NCBI GenBank assembly: GCA_045804965.1
Contig: JBJMMD010000002.1
Coordinates: 127,755 to 191,754 of the forward strand
From: CAVTUU01 sp045804965
GTDB lineage: Bacteria; Chloroflexota; Chloroflexia; Thermomicrobiales; UBA6265
Length of the DNA stretch: 64,000 nucleotides
Direction: 5' to 3'
Below are positions 33,224 through 41,858 of the stretch, piece after piece. The notes below the pieces were generated by a model, which made no database searches, was not told the DNA's origin, and saw only the letters and a program-made list of their open reading frames with translations. Numbering within the stretch: position 1 is the first letter of the stretch; each line of letters starts with the position of its first letter. The position numbers were made by a program, and so were the translations under genes.

Positions 33224-35112
33224 GCGCTTCGCACTTCGGGCACAGCAATGGATTCTTCACTCGACGACGCCGAGTGCGCCTGGAGCGCAAGCTGGTGAAG
33301 TTCTTCCACACCGACTTCCTCGATTCCCCCCGGGAGATCACCATGTATCGGCCGTTCCAAGATGACAACAGTGCCGTCACCGGGCCGGGATGCAATTTCC
33401 AGGCGCGCGCCAATCGCGGCCGCTCGCTCCCGCATGCTCAGCAATCCTAGTGACGCCGGCCGCGCTTCTTGTTCGATATCAAAACCAGAGCCATTATCGC
33501 GTATCGTGACGCGAAGGAGATCGTCCGCCGCTTCGAGTTTGACAACTGCCTCATCGGCGTCGGCGTGGCGTAGCGCGTTATGCAGCGCCTCTTGCACGAT
33601 GCGATAGATGCCCAACCGTGCCTCTGGCGAGAGCCGGGGCTGTTCCCCGACGACTTCAAGGCGGCAATGCAAGCCGGTTCGGTTGATCTGTTGCACATAG
33701 CGATCGATGGCAGCGACGACCCCGAGATCGTCGAGGTCAGGTGGCCGCAGCGCGAAAATGACGTTGTGAAGCTCCGTCATTGCCCGTTCGAGGAGATCGG
33801 TGATGGCGGTCAAACTTTCGGTGTCATACTGATCATCGCCGTGACCATTGCCATTACTGGTGAGGCGGACGGCACGGGCCTGATACAGCGCCCCGGTAAT
33901 CAGTGGTGACACGGCGTCGTGGATGTCAGAGGCGATGCGCCGTCGCTCATCCTCCTGCAGTCGAACTGTGCGCCGGAGCAAATCACGGAGCAGCTCAGCC
34001 TGGAGCTCGACCTCGGCCCGCGCCGCTTCCAGATCGCGGACCTGGCTCGTCAGGCGAGCCGCCATCAGCGCAAACGCCGAACTGAGGACCGCGACCTCGC
34101 CATGTCCTACCGGTTGCAAGGTTTGGCTAAAGTCGCCATCGGCGATCGCCACGCCCTGTTGTGTGAGCTGGCGCAGTGGTCTGGCTGCGATTTCTCCGAA
34201 AAGGACCGCCAAAATCAGCGCCAGCACGACCGCCCCGGCAAGCGCCAGCAACCCGCGTTCCAAAAGATAGCGGTTTGGACTCGCTGTCGTCGGCGCGGGA
34301 TTGGTGACGATGACCGACCAATTTGAGCCTGGAAAATCAACGGGCGTGTAAACCGCTAGGCGTTGAGCGCCAGTCGAATCGGAAAACGTGAGTTTGCCGC
34401 TCTTCCCTACTGTCGCGGCGGCGATTGGTTTCGCCAGATCTTCGGGACCGTCTGAACCTTTGTCGTCAGCGCCGCGCTGCTTGGCGATGACCCTGCCATC
34501 GGCCACGATTGCGATCGTCGTGTCGCCACTGCCAAGTCCGAACACTGGCAGAAACGTGCGCTGCAATCGCTGAACGGAGAGCAAACCGCCGAGCGCGCCG
34601 ATCGGTTTTCCTTCTCCCCCGTTGGCTGGCTCGGGATCGACTGGCACGAACATCGCGATTACCTGGAGGTCACCCGGTATCGGCATCACGTCCGAGATCC
34701 CGGTTTCACCCACAAGCGCCTTCATCAGCGGATCGGAATACGAGGAAATGCTGGACTCCGGATTGGCGCCGGCCGTCGCCATCGTGGTTCCTTCCGGCGA
34801 CGTAAGAATCAGCCCGTACATCGACGGCCTCACGCGCAACCACTGATCGAGCTCCTCTTTGGCCGAGGCCGCTTGCATCGACCGCACCTGCTCGGTCGAC
34901 GCCAGGTCGGTGAGAACCGATTGATTTTCTATCAGGGTTGCATTTATGCCCTGTGCCACGACCGCGCTCATCGAGGTCTCTGTTTCGATGATCTGATCTC
35001 GGCTCTCTTCCAGACTTTGATCGATCACGAAGAGAACAACCACCAGTAGTGGCAGCAGGCACAACGACGCCGCGGCGACAAACCGCGTTCTGAGGGACCA
35101 CCGCCGCATCAT
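33220..35112 (-). CDS. Cache-domain sensor histidine kinase (HisKA_3 type)
   Basis: Membrane sensor of 630 residues. N-terminal membrane helix (about 10-32), extracytoplasmic Cache-like domain (about 35-280), second helix (about 288-307), HAMP (about 310-360), a coiled segment with HisKA_3 phospho-acceptor H398 in SDIHDAVSPL, and a C-terminal HATPase with YRIVQEALHNALRHA and DNGSGF motifs. ATG 35112 has GGAG seven bases upstream. It senses an extracellular small molecule and phosphorylates the coupled NarL-type regulator; the ligand is unknown. The MFS gene diverges from it across 298 bases. Confidence 0.93.
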   Translation of the reverse strand: MMRRWSLRTRFVAAASLCLLPLLVVVLFVIDQSLEESRDQIIETETSMSAVVAQGINATLIENQSVLTDLASTEQVRSMQAASAKEELDQWLRVRPSMYGLILTSPEGTTMATAGANPESSISSYSDPLMKALVGETGISDVMPIPGDLQVIAMFVPVDPEPANGGEGKPIGALGGLLSVQRLQRTFLPVFGLGSGDTTIAIVADGRVIAKQRGADDKGSDGPEDLAKPIAAATVGKSGKLTFSDSTGAQRLAVYTPVDFPGSNWSVIVTNPAPTTASPNRYLLERGLLALAGAVVLALILAVLFGEIAARPLRQLTQQGVAIADGDFSQTLQPVGHGEVAVLSSAFALMAARLTSQVRDLEAARAEVELQAELLRDLLRRTVRLQEDERRRIASDIHDAVSPLITGALYQARAVRLTSNGNGHGDDQYDTESLTAITDLLERAMTELHNVIFALRPPDLDDLGVVAAIDRYVQQINRTGLHCRLEVVGEQPRLSPEARLGIYRIVQEALHNALRHADADEAVVKLEAADDLLRVTIRDNGSGFDIEQEARPASLGLLSMRERAAAIGARLEIASRPGDGTVVILERPIHGDLPGGIEEVGVEELHQLALQAHSASSSEESIAVPEVRSA

Positions 35113-35207
35113 CGCGATTCTCCGGGGTCTAGGTCTTTTGGCGCGATATTCCGAGTGTGCATCAACACAGCAAGAAATAGTCACGCATAAGCGGCCTTCT
35201 CGACCAT

Positions 35208-35245
35208 ATACATACGGATAGCGGGCGGGTTCCCTCCGTATGTAT
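35208..35245. promoter_or_regulatory. Inverted repeat in the kinase/MFS divergent promoter
   Basis: ATACATACGGA (35208-35218) and TCCGTATGTAT (35235-35245) are a perfect 11-base inverted repeat with a 16-base spacer, between the kinase gene and the MFS gene. The position and symmetry suit a binding site for a dimeric regulator such as the neighbouring NarL-type protein. Confidence 0.55.
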
Positions 35246-35410
35246 TGAAAACGTGGGCCATATCCTCAAATGTGCCCCCATTTTGTACCTCTTCGCACGC
35301 TCGCCCATGGTTTGACGGCCTGAAGCGTCTGGCATTCTTGTTGGGGATAGGCTACAGGTTCACGTGACAATCGTCGGCCGAAGGAAGATGGCTCGCGATA
35401 AGGAGTCCAC

Positions 35411-36724
35411 GTGCGCGTCAAGCGCTTTGCTCAACTTGTGCCTCGCCGCGACGGGCTGTGGGGCAACAAGGATTATGTCCAATTCTGGGCGGCGCAATCG
35501 GTTTCGGCCGCCGGCAGTCAGATTACGCTTCTTGCCCTCCCGTTGCTGGCGGCGATCACGCTCAAGGCCAGCTCAGTGCAAATCGGTCTGCTCGTCGCCT
35601 CAGGATCGGTTCCGATATGGATCTTCGGACTCTTCGCCGGCGTGTGGATCGACCGCTTGCCACGCCGACCGATTCTGATTGTCGCTGACCTTGGCCGCGC
35701 TGCCTTGCTACTGCTCATTCCACTTGCGTCGGCGCTCAATCACCTCAGTATGGAACTGTTATACGCCGTCGCCTTCCTTGCCGGCACGTTGACGGTGTTT
35801 TTTGACATTGGCCGCCAGTCGTACCTACCTGTCCTCGTCCGGCGCGATCAACTCGTCGAAGCGAATCAACAAGTAGTGGTAAGCAATTCGGCTGCCGAAG
35901 TGGCAGGACCCGGGATCGCCGGCGGCTTGATCAAGATCCTGGGAGCGCCTGTCGCGATCGTCTTTGACGCGATCTCCTTCGTCGCTTCCGGCCTCCTGCT
36001 CATGCGCATCCATGCCCACGAGCAGCAGATTCCGCGCCATGAACAACAGCGCGCGATGTTGATGGAGATTCGCGAAGGTGTACGGTGGGTGTTTCAAGAC
36101 CCGGTTCTGCGCGCGCTCGCGCTCGCGACCGGCATCTCAAATTTTTTTGAGAATGGCCGTTTCGCCGTCCAAATCCTCTACTTGAACCGGAGTTTGCATC
36201 TCGGGCCGGCCGCGATCGGGATCGTAGTCATGCTCGGCAGCGTTGGCTATTTTATCGGCGCGTTCTTGCCTCGGATAACGTCGCAGACGTTCGGCCTCGG
36301 CAGGGCAATCATGCTTGCGATGGGCGTCATCTGGATCGCGGAACTCCTCTTTGCGCTTGCTGCCGGACCAAATTCCGTCGCCGTCCCTCTGGTGATCGTG
36401 GCGCTCTTTCTCGAAGGCCTCGGTTCCCCATCGTATGACGTGAATCAGGTCAGCTTGCGACAAGCAATCACGCCCGATTACATCCGAGGTCGCGTGAACG
36501 CGAGTTTGCGCGTGTTGATCCGGGGCACGGTACCGCTCGGCGCCATTGCCGGCGGTCTGGTTGCAGCATCGTTCGGACTGCGCGCCGCCATGGTCTTCGG
36601 CGCGTTCGGACCGCCAATTGCCATCCTACTGATCTGGTTCTCGCCGATTCGAGGCATGCGCGTGCCGCCGCCCCCGGTCGATGAACAGACGCCGGTTGCA
36701 ACTCCCGCCCTGACGCACCCATAA
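35411..36724 (+). CDS. Major facilitator superfamily transporter
   Basis: Membrane exporter of 437 residues with about 12 hydrophobic segments. DYVQFWAAQSVSAAGSQITLLALPLLA at the start and FAGVWIDRLPRRPILIVADL (the MFS loop 2-3 motif) match the MFS_3/enterobactin-exporter-like group. The GTG 35411 start has GGAG six bases upstream. Likely role is efflux of drugs or metabolites; no specific substrate. It faces the sensor kinase across the inverted repeat, which suggests coregulation with that system. Confidence 0.92.
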   Translation: MRVKRFAQLVPRRDGLWGNKDYVQFWAAQSVSAAGSQITLLALPLLAAITLKASSVQIGLLVASGSVPIWIFGLFAGVWIDRLPRRPILIVADLGRAALLLLIPLASALNHLSMELLYAVAFLAGTLTVFFDIGRQSYLPVLVRRDQLVEANQQVVVSNSAAEVAGPGIAGGLIKILGAPVAIVFDAISFVASGLLLMRIHAHEQQIPRHEQQRAMLMEIREGVRWVFQDPVLRALALATGISNFFENGRFAVQILYLNRSLHLGPAAIGIVVMLGSVGYFIGAFLPRITSQTFGLGRAIMLAMGVIWIAELLFALAAGPNSVAVPLVIVALFLEGLGSPSYDVNQVSLRQAITPDYIRGRVNASLRVLIRGTVPLGAIAGGLVAASFGLRAAMVFGAFGPPIAILLIWFSPIRGMRVPPPPVDEQTPVATPALTHP

Positions 36725-36727
36725 ACT

Positions 36728-36754
36728 GCGGCCGGAGATGTGATCTCCAGCCGC
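36728..36754. terminator. Hairpin between MFS and SIMPL genes
   Basis: GCGGCCGGAGAT (36728-36739) pairs with ATCTCCAGCCGC (36743-36754) with one mismatch and loop GTG. It lies between convergent genes and may terminate both. TGTCTTCC follows on the plus strand. Confidence 0.6.
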
Positions 36755-36780
36755 TGTCTTCCCGCGTATCTCGCCCTTAT

Positions 36781-37596
36781 TTACCCAATAGCGTACGTGA
36801 GCGTGAGGTACTCGTAGATCTCTTGCTCGGCCTTCCCGTCGGCATTGAACGTGGGGAGGTAGATCTCTTTCGCCGAATCGATCGTGGGCGGATCACCGCA
36901 CGCGCTACCGCTGCCGCCCCCGTAACCCAAGTAGGACGGTTGCGTTTCAACGGCGATGAGATCACCTAGAGTCAGGCTCATCACCTCCGCCATCATCGCC
37001 GCTTGATCGTGAGCATCTTTCGCCGCGTCCGTAATAGCCGCTTGGTCGAGGCCGAGGCAATCGTCGACGAGGTAGGCAACACCGATCTGATCGAAGGTGA
37101 GCCCATTGTCTTTCGCTACCTTCGTCACCGCGTCGGCGATCTTCATCCGATGCTTGATTTCCGCTTTGTCGAGTTGAACCACGAGCACGCCAACCCCCGG
37201 ACCAAAGGGGGTCGAGAAGGCATCGCTCGGAACGATGACCGTGTCAATGCTCTTGTCGTCGATGCCCTTGGATTTCGCCGCGTCGACCAACAGGCCCATC
37301 GTCTCGGAGGTGACGGCCACGCCCTCTTGCCCGATTGCTTGCGTCGGGTCCTTAACTTGCCCAGACTGAGTCGACCGCACGATAAACTGCATAATCGCCG
37401 AATCGGCCGGCGCCGATGCTTCTCCATTACCCCGCGCGGTTATCCCTTGAGCCGGCCCCGCTTGGACAACGCCCGGGCCGTCGCCACCACCCTGGGCGCT
37501 TGCCGCAAGCGGCCCCATTAACACTACCCCGATGACTGCCACCAGCAACCCACTGGCCAGACTTCTGCCCAGCATGCGTCCCATTACCCTAGACAT
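36781..37596 (-). CDS. SIMPL (DUF541) domain exported protein
   Basis: Exported protein of 271 residues: signal peptide (LASGLLVAVIGVVLMGPLAASAQ), then a SIMPL/DUF541 domain from about residue 40 (ITARGNGEASAPADSAIMQF, DAAKSKGIDDKSIDTVIV, KIADAVTKVAKDNG, AAKDAHDQAAMMAEVMSLTL). These periplasmic or surface proteins form oligomers and are linked to oxidative stress protection in other bacteria. ATG 37596 has AGGGAG six bases upstream. It diverges from the SNase-like gene across 261 bases. Confidence 0.88.
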   Translation of the reverse strand: MSRVMGRMLGRSLASGLLVAVIGVVLMGPLAASAQGGGDGPGVVQAGPAQGITARGNGEASAPADSAIMQFIVRSTQSGQVKDPTQAIGQEGVAVTSETMGLLVDAAKSKGIDDKSIDTVIVPSDAFSTPFGPGVGVLVVQLDKAEIKHRMKIADAVTKVAKDNGLTFDQIGVAYLVDDCLGLDQAAITDAAKDAHDQAAMMAEVMSLTLGDLIAVETQPSYLGYGGGSGSACGDPPTIDSAKEIYLPTFNADGKAEQEIYEYLTLTYAIG

Positions 37597-37857
37597 TTCT
37601 CGCTCCCTTCGAACCATTACGAATGACTAGCCAACTTCCAATCAATTGCATCGTCGCACCGCCAAATCTGCGGACTTTGCTGCACTTATGACGCGGTATC
37701 TCGGCATTCCGTTTCGGGCCAACCTGTGAGAGTTCTAGGAAATTCCTGTGATCCCCGGGCCGGTGTCGAAAACGCTCGCTTCCCATCGGAACAGGTGGAT
37801 GCATTCGGCTGATCGTGGGGCGAAGTTGCGCCAGGCCGGAGGCGTTTGGGAGTGGCC

Positions 37858-38832
37858 ATGGACTGGTCAAAACGAGGAAAAACGCAATCGTTGGTTGTAG
37901 TTACGTTACTCGGTACGCTGTTTGGGCCGTTAGGTGCACTGGCGGCGACGACTCCGGAGGGAGTTCCGAAGTCGGCAACGGCTTACACGGTTTACCAACA
38001 CATCGATGGCGATTCGTTCTATGTGGAAAATGGCGACGAACGCCAACAAGTTGATCTCCTCGGGATCGACGCGCCCGAAACCAATAAGCAAGGCGGCGAG
38101 TGTTTCGCGCAAGAAGCGCTCGAGCACGTCAAGAAACTGGCTCCTGAAGATTCGACGGTCTATCTTGAGACGGAAGGTCCGGACACGGATATTGATGGCA
38201 AGAGCTGGCCTCGCGACGTCTGGATTGAAGGCAAAGATAGCAAGAAGGCAACGCTGCTGAACACTAAGCTCGTGCGCGACGGCTATGCCAGTTACGACGA
38301 CGACGCGGATGCGAAGAAATACGATGAACGCATCTCTGCGGCCGAGAAGGACGCTAAAAAAGCGCGCAAGGGCATCTGGGACTTTTGCGGAGGCCCACGT
38401 GAAAAGTTCGTGCCCACGCCGACGCCGGCTCCGACTCAGACGCCGACCCCGAGCGCGGAGGAAATAAAATCCCAATATGTCCCGCTCGCTGATGTCCGCG
38501 AGCTCGCCATCCGCCCTGGCGGCATGATGGGCCAGAAGATTTTCTTCTACGGGACGGTCTTATCAATCAACGTCGCCTCACCAGGCCGTGTTTTCGTATT
38601 AGGTGACAACGATCCCAAAGAATACGGTGTTGAGATGCAAGTCACGGTGAGCGCGCCGGACGGTTCAACAGAAGTTGTCTTCGTCGGCTCTGACGGGGAA
38701 ACGACAGGGATGTTCGAGGGATCGTGGGTAGTTGTCTACGGAACTGTCGTCGACAGCCAAACTTTTCAGAACGCCCTGGGCGGTTATGTGTCTCAGTCGC
38801 TTGTCGCGGCGCAATTCGTAGAGCTTGCTTAA
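37858..38832 (+). CDS. Exported SNase-like protein with altered active site plus C-terminal domain
   Basis: Exported protein of 324 residues: signal peptide (VVVTLLGTLFGPLGALA), thermonuclease-like domain at about 40-180 and, after a Pro/Thr linker (PTPTPAPTQTPTP), a domain of about 110 residues with OB-fold character (KIFFYGTVLSIN, SWVVVYGTVVDSQT). Metal-site residues of staphylococcal nuclease are kept (D50, D52, D71) and E74 in GIDAPET, but the arginine before LLGIDAPE is Asp66; an Arg at 119 may replace the second one. Nuclease activity is therefore doubtful. ATG 37858 has GGGAG close upstream. Confidence 0.8.
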   Translation: MDWSKRGKTQSLVVVTLLGTLFGPLGALAATTPEGVPKSATAYTVYQHIDGDSFYVENGDERQQVDLLGIDAPETNKQGGECFAQEALEHVKKLAPEDSTVYLETEGPDTDIDGKSWPRDVWIEGKDSKKATLLNTKLVRDGYASYDDDADAKKYDERISAAEKDAKKARKGIWDFCGGPREKFVPTPTPAPTQTPTPSAEEIKSQYVPLADVRELAIRPGGMMGQKIFFYGTVLSINVASPGRVFVLGDNDPKEYGVEMQVTVSAPDGSTEVVFVGSDGETTGMFEGSWVVVYGTVVDSQTFQNALGGYVSQSLVAAQFVELA

Positions 38833-39779
38833 CTAACTTGACGAGCTTCGGACGGTACCAGTTCGGGATTCGGCGCGGAGGAGGGCATATCCTCCTCCGC
38901 GCGCTTATGCGCGGTCGAAGGACCCATCACTCCGAAGGTGACGCCGGCGGCGACGAGCAGCACGCCCAAGACCTGATAGGTTCCCAGACTACCTTCACCG
39001 ATGACCACAGCGCTGAGGAGCGCGCTCATCGGGATCACCCCGGCGAACAGCCCAGCCCGGTCGACGCCGAGCCTGGAAATGCCCTCGTACCAAAAAATGA
39101 ACGCCCCGCAAGTGACGGCAACGGCAAGGTAGGCGATCGCTGCCGCCTCTGATCCGGATGGGCGAGAGAAGGACCCTGTCCCGTCGGCGATGAGCGCCGC
39201 GCTGCCGAGAATCACCGTCGCAATGATGCACACATAGAGCGAAATCGCGTGCGGTCCGACCTTCGGCAGGACAGGTACGGCGAGCAGCGAAAAGCCGGCC
39301 TCGCACACGAGGATACCGAGGGAGAGGAGGAAGCCCTTGAGTGTCGTCGCGCCGCCTCCTTGGGCGATTGCCGCGCCCGCGACGACGATGACCGACGCCG
39401 TCAACACCCGGCGGCTCGGTGTCTGCCGGCTTAGGAGCGGACCAAGCGTCGCTAAGACAATCGGCACGCACCCAACGACCACGCCGACCGCTGCTGGCTC
39501 CGCTTCGCGCAATGCCAGGAGCATCAGGATGTTGAAGCCGGCGAGACCCGTCAGGGCAACAAGCACCAGCAGCCCGAGCGAGCGCAAATCGGGCCGGGGA
39601 AAGTTCATGCTGCGAGCTTTCAGCACAATCGCAAGGACGATCGCGGCGAACCCGTACCGTAGCGTTTGCCCGGTGTAGTGCGGATAGTCTGTGAGCACCT
39701 TCGTAACGGCGACCGAGCTGCCGAGAATCGTCGGCGCCGCGATTGCCCCGGCTACTCCCCAGCCTTCGCGACTGATCAC
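38829..39779 (-). CDS. EamA/DMT-family transporter
   Basis: Ten-helix drug/metabolite transporter of 316 residues with two EamA repeats (LGSSVAVTKVLTDYP..., then VCEAGFSLLAVPVLPKVGP... and GVIPMSALLSAVVIGEGSLG). GTG 39779 overlaps the dehydratase stop by four bases (GTGA), giving a coupled pair; a longer reading to an ATG upstream would extend far into the dehydratase gene. Export of an amino acid related to threonine, or of a toxic intermediate of the dehydratase reaction, is inferred from the pairing. It converges with the SNase-like gene by a 4-base overlap. Confidence 0.88.
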   Translation of the reverse strand: MISREGWGVAGAIAAPTILGSSVAVTKVLTDYPHYTGQTLRYGFAAIVLAIVLKARSMNFPRPDLRSLGLLVLVALTGLAGFNILMLLALREAEPAAVGVVVGCVPIVLATLGPLLSRQTPSRRVLTASVIVVAGAAIAQGGGATTLKGFLLSLGILVCEAGFSLLAVPVLPKVGPHAISLYVCIIATVILGSAALIADGTGSFSRPSGSEAAAIAYLAVAVTCGAFIFWYEGISRLGVDRAGLFAGVIPMSALLSAVVIGEGSLGTYQVLGVLLVAAGVTFGVMGPSTAHKRAEEDMPSSAPNPELVPSEARQVS

Positions 39780-40753
39780 TCCGGGGTGCCGCCTTGGAGG
39801 ATCGTGACGATTGTCTTCGAGTCGATGTTCCCGCCGGAAACGAGGCAAACAACTTTGCCGCCACCCGCCATCCCGGCAAGCGCTGCCGCGGTTGCGACTG
39901 CCGCCGCGCCCTCGGGAATCACTCGATTGCGTTCCATAATCAACCGCGCCGCGGCGGCAGTCTGCTGGATCGAAACGACAAGCGAGCCGTCGATGAGCTC
40001 GTGGGCGAGGTCGAACATCTCTTCGTTGACGAACGGAGCGCCGATGCCGTCGACGAAATTCGGCTTGTAGGGAACCTCGACCGGTTTACCGGCGGCAAGC
40101 GACGGCGCGAGCGGGGCGCCGGTGTCAACTTCGCAGGCATAAACCTTACATCTTGGCGATTTTGCCTTGATCGCGGACGCAATCCCACAACACAAACCGC
40201 CTCCGCCCCACGGGACAATAACGGCATCCGCATCGGGTAGGTCTTCGAGAATTTCCAGCCCGATCACACCGTTGGCGGCCATCACGTCTTCGTCGCTGTA
40301 GGGATGTACGAAAACACCCGTCATGCCGTCGCGATGACGGGTGCGGAAAACATGCATCCACTCGTCTACGGAGACGGTAACGATCTCGCCGCCGTATCGT
40401 TTGATCGCGGCGATCTTGTTTTCCGGGGCCGTCACAGGCATGACGACGGTACAGGGGACGCCCAGTTGACGTGCCGACCAGGCGACGCCCTGGGCCATGT
40501 TGCCGGCGCTGGTCGTCCAGACTCCTTCGGCCAGTGCCTCACGGCCAGCCTTCACCATGGCGTTGTAGGCGCCGCGCAGCTTGAAGGCCCGAATCGGTTG
40601 CAGGCACTCTAGTTTGAGACAGATCTCAGCCTGTCCATTTTCGTGGTCGAAGCGGACGAGTGGAGAGCGGATTACCGCCGGCTTCGTCCGCTCGCGTGCG
40701 GCCTCGATTTCAGCAATCGGAATCGGGCGATACATCAGCTTCGATGTTTGCAT
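39776..40753 (-). CDS. Threonine/serine dehydratase-like PLP enzyme
   Basis: Fold-type II PLP enzyme of 325 residues. PLP lysine K58 lies in RAFKLRGAYN; the substrate loop is SAGNMAQGVA (usual SxGNHGQG, so His is Met here) and the phosphate loop is WGGGGLCCG. Family members deaminate threonine or serine to 2-oxobutyrate or pyruvate, or racemise serine; the Met replacement and lack of an ACT domain point away from biosynthetic IlvA. The first ATG has no good ribosome-binding site; ATG 40735 is an alternative. Coupled to the EamA transporter. Confidence 0.85.
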   Translation of the reverse strand: MQTSKLMYRPIPIAEIEAARERTKPAVIRSPLVRFDHENGQAEICLKLECLQPIRAFKLRGAYNAMVKAGREALAEGVWTTSAGNMAQGVAWSARQLGVPCTVVMPVTAPENKIAAIKRYGGEIVTVSVDEWMHVFRTRHRDGMTGVFVHPYSDEDVMAANGVIGLEILEDLPDADAVIVPWGGGGLCCGIASAIKAKSPRCKVYACEVDTGAPLAPSLAAGKPVEVPYKPNFVDGIGAPFVNEEMFDLAHELIDGSLVVSIQQTAAAARLIMERNRVIPEGAAAVATAAALAGMAGGGKVVCLVSGGNIDSKTIVTILQGGTPE

Positions 40754-40832
40754 GGAACTTGTCGCACTCCCTTCGCGTTCGCCGAATGTACGTTGGCGCC
40801 GCCTAGTATCGCAGCGATTGCCTACGTTCGGT

Positions 40833-40848
40833 TACGTCAATTGACGTA
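40833..40848. promoter_or_regulatory. 16-base perfect palindrome upstream of the dehydratase gene
   Basis: TACGTCAATTGACGTA is a perfect 16-base palindrome 80 bases before the dehydratase start and about 210 bases before the divergent SH3b gene. It is a credible operator for a dimeric repressor or activator; the protein is not encoded nearby. The remainder of the 307-base gap shows nothing else recognisable. Confidence 0.5.
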
Positions 40849-41060
40849 GTAATGCCGCTGGGCGCAATGAACTTGATTACGCCTTTCATACGATGCGCCG
40901 ATCGACGATGCGGAAAATGATGAGTACGTCGTTAGGAATCAACCTGAGCGACGAATGAAGCGACAAGGCGTAACGACGAGAGGAGTACCAGCGTTATATT
41001 GTTCAGAAAAGCTGACAACGAGTTTTGGTAATGGTTTCAACAGAAGGAAGAGGAGCAATA

Positions 41061-41747
41061 ATGTCATCCCCACTGGTTGCTACGGTTCGTATTTCCTTTG
41101 GCGTGCGGCTGTTGATCGCCGCGCTCGTACTTATGACGACCTTCGTGGTCGTGCGTCCGACCGAGGCGCGGTCGTGTGATCCCTGTCCGACAGTCGCGAC
41201 TACTGACTTGAACTTGCGCTCAGGTCCAAGCACGAACAACAGCATCCTTTGGGTCATTCCGAACGGTACGGAAGTGATCGCCTCGAACAGCGACACGAAC
41301 GGATTTGCGCAAGTGACCGTACAAGGCCGCGAAGGTTGGGCGTTCCGGCAATATCTGACGAGTCCCGATGCGCCTCCAGTCACGGGAACCATGGTCACGG
41401 TCGACTTTCTCAACCTGCGTCGTGCGCCAGGAACCGGCGAGGAAATCATCGAGGTCATGCCGCCATTGTCCGCGGTCGAGTCGACTGACCAAGTAATCGA
41501 CGGATTCCGATACGTCTACTTCGACGGCGTGCGCGGTTGGGCCTTCGCTGATTACCTCGGCAGCGGAACGACCATGACGACCACGACGGCCTTGAACCTG
41601 CGCGCGAACTCGAGCACTTCCGCGAAGGTTCTCGCTGTCATGCCGGCGAACGCGACCGTCAAAATGAGGGGCGATGAAGCGAACGGTTTCGTCGCGGTTA
41701 CCTTCAACGGCGAGCAGGGCTGGGCCTTCCGCGATTACCTTCGCTAA
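41061..41747 (+). CDS. Exported protein with three SH3b domains
   Basis: Exported protein of 228 residues. The signal segment is FGVRLLIAALVLMTTFVVV, followed by three bacterial SH3 (SH3_3) units. Each has the LNLRxxPs...I..mp.g..v......n....V...g..GWaf..YL pattern (LNLRSGPSTNNSILWVIPNG; LNLRRAPGTGEEIIEVMP; LNLRANSSTSAKVLAVMPAN). Such domains bind cell-wall peptides or glycans. ATG 41061 has GGAG six bases upstream and is preferred to an ATG 36 bases earlier. A terminator-like hairpin follows. Confidence 0.88.
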   Translation: MSSPLVATVRISFGVRLLIAALVLMTTFVVVRPTEARSCDPCPTVATTDLNLRSGPSTNNSILWVIPNGTEVIASNSDTNGFAQVTVQGREGWAFRQYLTSPDAPPVTGTMVTVDFLNLRRAPGTGEEIIEVMPPLSAVESTDQVIDGFRYVYFDGVRGWAFADYLGSGTTMTTTTALNLRANSSTSAKVLAVMPANATVKMRGDEANGFVAVTFNGEQGWAFRDYLR

Positions 41748-41767
41748 CGTGTCGCGAGTTTCATCAC

Positions 41768-41797
41768 CGAGGCCGTGGTCGCCAGATCACGGCCTCG
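41768..41797 (+). terminator. Hairpin after the SH3b gene
   Basis: CGAGGCCGTG (41768-41777) and CACGGCCTCG (41788-41797) are a perfect 10-base stem with a 10-base loop, just past the stop. Confidence 0.55.
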
Positions 41798-41858
41798 CGG
41801 CGTACCATTAGTCCTCACGGCAACAAACCCACTGGACGGCATAGGGTACTTTTCGACG

